Assembly (NCBI GenBank): GCA_003478355.1
Contig: QUFC01000022.1
Span: forward strand, 1 to 59,672
Origin: Lachnospiraceae bacterium AM48-27BH
Lineage (GTDB): Bacteria > Bacillota > Clostridia > Lachnospirales > Lachnospiraceae
Direction: 5' to 3'
DNA length: 59,672 nucleotides
Shown piece after piece: positions 57,871 to 59,672 of this stretch; within the stretch, counting starts at the first letter, position 1, and each line of letters opens with the position of its first letter. The notes under the pieces are model-generated. The model worked only from the letters and a program-made list of their open reading frames with translations. It did not search any database and was not told the origin of the DNA. The position numbers were made by a program, and so were the translations under genes.

Positions 57871-58728
57871 ATGTTTGAAAAACTAAAATATTTCTCAACG
57901 ATCTTCTTCGGCACCTTCATCATCGCCGTGGGAGTTTATTTCTTCATGAACCCGAACCACATCGTCAGCGGAAGTATCTCCGGACTCGCCGTGGTTCTCG
58001 TAAACTTTGTCCCACTGTCTCTCTCCGCAATGACGCTGCTCTTAAACATCATCTGCATCATTTTAGCATTCCTCTTTGTGGATAAGACCTTTGGGACAAA
58101 GATTATCTTTATCTCCGTCCTGCTGCCGGCACTGCTCTTCGTGTTCGAGCTTCTGTTCCCGGGTCCGGTATCCCCGACCGGAAATATCGCTCTGGACATG
58201 ATTGCCATGATTATCGTGATCTGCTACGGACAGGCCGTCCTCTTTAATGCGAACGCCGCGTCCGGCGGTCTCGACATTATCGCGAAGATCATGAACAAAT
58301 ATCTCCATATGGACCTCGGAAAATCCGTCATCATCGCTGGTCTTGTGACCGTCGCAAGCTCCTACTTTGCCTACGATCTCCAGACCGTGATCGTCGGCGC
58401 CCTGTCCACTTACCTCAGCGGTCTCGTTCTGGACTACTTTATCGATGAGTTCACCGGAAAGATCCGCGTCTGCGTCATCTCCGAGCACAATGATGATTTT
58501 AAACATTATGTCATCGAGACGCTCCAGCGCGGTATCACTGTCTACACTGCCACCGGCGGCTACAGTGACACCCCAAAGAGCGAGATTCTGGCGATCCTCA
58601 CAAAGAAGGAATATGGTCAGTTTATGGACTATGTTCAGGCAAAGGATCCAAATGCCTTTGTCACGATCTCAAATGTGAAACGCGTGGTAGGCAGTTGGAA
58701 CACGCCGAAGAGACGAACGTACTTCTAA
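57871..58728 (+). CDS. YitT-family membrane protein
   Basis: A 285-residue protein with five helices in the N-terminal half (GTFIIAVGVYFFMNPNHIVSGSISGLA, then NANAASGGLDIIAKIMNKY) and a C-terminal cytoplasmic DUF2179 domain (RGITVYTATGGYSDTPKSEILAILTKKE). Function unproven; members are common in Firmicutes. Codon use differs from the genes upstream: C-ending codons such as CTC, ATC, GTC are much more frequent. The start at 57871 is chosen because the longer frame would begin inside the promoter, though its ribosome site (AAAAGGGAA) is ordinary. Confidence 0.9.
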   Translation: MFEKLKYFSTIFFGTFIIAVGVYFFMNPNHIVSGSISGLAVVLVNFVPLSLSAMTLLLNIICIILAFLFVDKTFGTKIIFISVLLPALLFVFELLFPGPVSPTGNIALDMIAMIIVICYGQAVLFNANAASGGLDIIAKIMNKYLHMDLGKSVIIAGLVTVASSYFAYDLQTVIVGALSTYLSGLVLDYFIDEFTGKIRVCVISEHNDDFKHYVIETLQRGITVYTATGGYSDTPKSEILAILTKKEYGQFMDYVQAKDPNAFVTISNVKRVVGSWNTPKRRTYF

Positions 58729-58740
58729 AACTTGAAAAAC

Positions 58741-58794
58741 GGCACACAGCATTCTCGTTACTTTAGTGATGAGTTAGGTGTGCTAAATTTTTTT
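58741..58794 (+). terminator. Hairpin with T-run: YitT terminator or IS left-end hairpin
   Basis: GCACAC (58742-58747) pairs with GTGTGC (58778-58783); inside, CTCGTTAC and GTGATGAG form a second stem with a TTTA loop. A T-tract follows. IS200/IS605 elements carry subterminal hairpins of this kind recognised by TnpA, so it may serve both purposes. Confidence 0.6.
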
Positions 58795-58815
58795 ATAAAA
58801 ATACAGAACTAGTGT

Positions 58816-58844
58816 TTGCTATATATAGAAACATATGGTATAAT
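58816..58844 (+). promoter_or_regulatory. Predicted tnpA promoter
   Basis: TTGCTA (58816-58821) and TATAAT (58839-58844) with a 17-bp spacer. The -10 ends only 6 bp before the ATG at 58851, so the message would be leaderless or nearly so. Confidence 0.65.
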
Positions 58845-58850
58845 TTAAAC

Positions 58851-59291
58851 ATGGAAAAAGAAATATTTACTATTAAGGAAAATACACTTTCATATGGTAG
58901 AGGATATGTATATTCTTTACAGTACCATCTTGTTTGGTGCACGAAATATCGAAAACAGGTTCTGAAAAATGGAATAGACGCAGAATGTAAAAAAATGTTG
59001 TATGAGCTTGCGGAGGAATACAAATTTAAGATTCTGGTGATGGAGGTTATGCCAGATCATATTCATTTACTTCTGGATTGCAAACCGCAATTTTTTATAT
59101 CAGATATGATAAAGATTATGAAGGGGAATCTGGCACGTCAGTTATTTCTTTCGCATCCGGAATTAAAACAGGAGCTGAGGGGAGGACATTTGTGGAATCC
59201 ATCGTACTGTGCAGTTACCGTAAGTGACCGAAGCCGGGATCAGGTAATGGCATACATTGAGGGACAAAAAGAGAAGGAAGAAAGAAAGTAG
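58851..59291 (+). CDS. tnpA: IS200/IS605 Y1 transposase
   Basis: A 146-residue HUH single-strand transposase. LQYHLVWCTKYRKQVL is the family start; the HUH pair is His70 and His72 (P-D-H-I-H-L), and the C-terminal helix has A-Y-I-E-G-Q with Tyr135 in the position of the catalytic tyrosine. Length is normal. The ATG at 58851 is used rather than the frame-extending codon at 58812, which overlaps the promoter. It lacks a Shine-Dalgarno sequence. It cuts and joins single-stranded element ends at short guide sequences. Confidence 0.93.
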   Translation: MEKEIFTIKENTLSYGRGYVYSLQYHLVWCTKYRKQVLKNGIDAECKKMLYELAEEYKFKILVMEVMPDHIHLLLDCKPQFFISDMIKIMKGNLARQLFLSHPELKQELRGGHLWNPSYCAVTVSDRSRDQVMAYIEGQKEKEERK

Positions 59292-59299
59292 GAAACTTT

Positions 59300-59672
59300 A
59301 TGCAGATTGTATCCAGCTATGGAGTAGAAATTAAAAAAAAGAATATACCGCTCCGCGCTACGCTGGATATTTTCCGGAAAGCAGTTTCCTATCTGATTCC
59401 GGTGTATGCAGAGACCTGGGAAGAACTTTCAGAAATCAGGAATCCACAAAAACGCTTTAATGAAGCGGAGCATCTGGTGCATGAGACAAAAAAGAATCAT
59501 GCCAGGTTTCCGTTTGACTGTCATTTTCCTAAGATGCCATCTTATCTGAGAAGAGCGGCGATCCAACACGCACTTGGAGCAGTGTCCTCCTATCAAACAC
59601 GTCTCAGTTTGTGGAAAAAGGGGGAAGTGAAGGGAAAGCCGAAGCTGGTCTGTGAGAATCATGCGATGCCGG
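59300..59672 (+). CDS. tnpB: TnpB RNA-guided nuclease of the IS605 element, 3' end outside the window
   Basis: The open frame begins ATG at 59300 and runs to the last base of the window (124 codons). LRATLDIFRKAVSYLIPVYAETWEEL, LVHETKKNHARFPFDCHFPKMPSYLRRAAIQHA and VSSYQTRLSLW match the N-terminal wedge/REC part of TnpB. The catalytic RuvC and zinc-finger parts lie beyond the window, so activity cannot be judged. Ribosome site is poor (AAGTAGGAAAC). The gene lies 8 bp after tnpA. Confidence 0.88.
   Translation, partial: MQIVSSYGVEIKKKNIPLRATLDIFRKAVSYLIPVYAETWEELSEIRNPQKRFNEAEHLVHETKKNHARFPFDCHFPKMPSYLRRAAIQHALGAVSSYQTRLSLWKKGEVKGKPKLVCENHAMP

Larger units (their letters stand above)
58741..59672 (+). 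mobile_element. IS200/IS605-family element, right part cut off by the window end
   Basis: A Y1 transposase gene (tnpA) followed after 8 bp by a co-directional tnpB, the standard layout of IS605-group elements. The left boundary is placed at the hairpin upstream of tnpA; the exact end cannot be fixed because these elements lack target duplications and inverted termini. The guide-RNA region expected at the tnpB 3' end lies beyond the window. Confidence 0.82.

Noticed and set aside
1..59672. CRISPR arrays, prophage genes, rRNA genes
   Set aside because: No regularly spaced repeats, no phage structural or integrase genes and no rRNA-like sequence were seen; the repeats found are dispersed, not arrayed.

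Overview
The window reads as a chromosomal segment of a Gram-positive anaerobe of the Lachnospiraceae / Clostridium cluster XIVa type. The support is type III glutamine synthetase, class II fructose-bisphosphate aldolase, an AzlCD pair, lipoproteins with Ala/Thr/Glu-rich linkers, secreted proteins with choline-binding-like wall repeats, strong AGGAGG-type ribosome binding sites and moderate GC. No rRNA, CRISPR array or prophage is visible. Family placement is inference; genus cannot be told.

Layout. 1-2.3 kb: a structured non-coding stretch, azlC-azlD and a LysR regulator. 2.6-13.2 kb: a co-directional peptide-use block (serine hydrolase, small membrane protein, oppABCDF, M20 amidohydrolase, CapA-like phosphatase). 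13.4-16 kb: a small secreted protein, an M42 aminopeptidase, orphan feoA, a 3' relic of sfsA and a wall-binding protein. 16.2-21.5 kb: thrC, fba, glnN and tRNA-Ala(CGC). 21.7-24.7 kb: three glycosyltransferases. 24.8-29.9 kb: a YesM/YesN-type two-component system divergent from an orphan sugar-binding lipoprotein. 30.3-32.8 kb: thymidine kinase, a small conserved protein and an L,D-transpeptidase. 32.9-50.9 kb: a large surface-polysaccharide operon. 51.2-56.8 kb: a sugar-phosphate isomerase-like protein, a MerR regulator, then SDR, GPH symporter and OFA transporter. 57.0 kb to the end: a VOC protein, a flavoprotein relic, a YitT protein and the start of an IS200/IS605 element (tnpA plus partial tnpB).

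The most interesting system is the polysaccharide locus. It joins an ABC exporter whose ATPase carries a Wzt-type C-terminal carbohydrate-binding domain to a 1364-residue protein whose order is methyltransferase-like, kinase-like (N-x-D-x4-N and D-x-E motifs), coiled coil, GT2, GT4. That is the layout of the O9a chain-length terminator WbdD fused to a polymerase-like pair of glycosyltransferases, in a Gram-positive background. Upstream lie two flippases, a polyprenol-phosphate-type GT2, DUF2304 and DUF2142 membrane proteins (possible extracytoplasmic side-chain addition), and a PLP enzyme / DegT aminotransferase / ATP-grasp ligase trio.

Two window-wide patterns matter when using this annotation. 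First, nine genes are each broken by what looks like one missing base; in every case adding one base restores a length divisible by three and a family-like sequence, which points to assembly indels rather than biology. Second, the intergenic spaces hold at least four families of short hairpin-rich repeats, two of them with 8-bp terminal inverted repeats.
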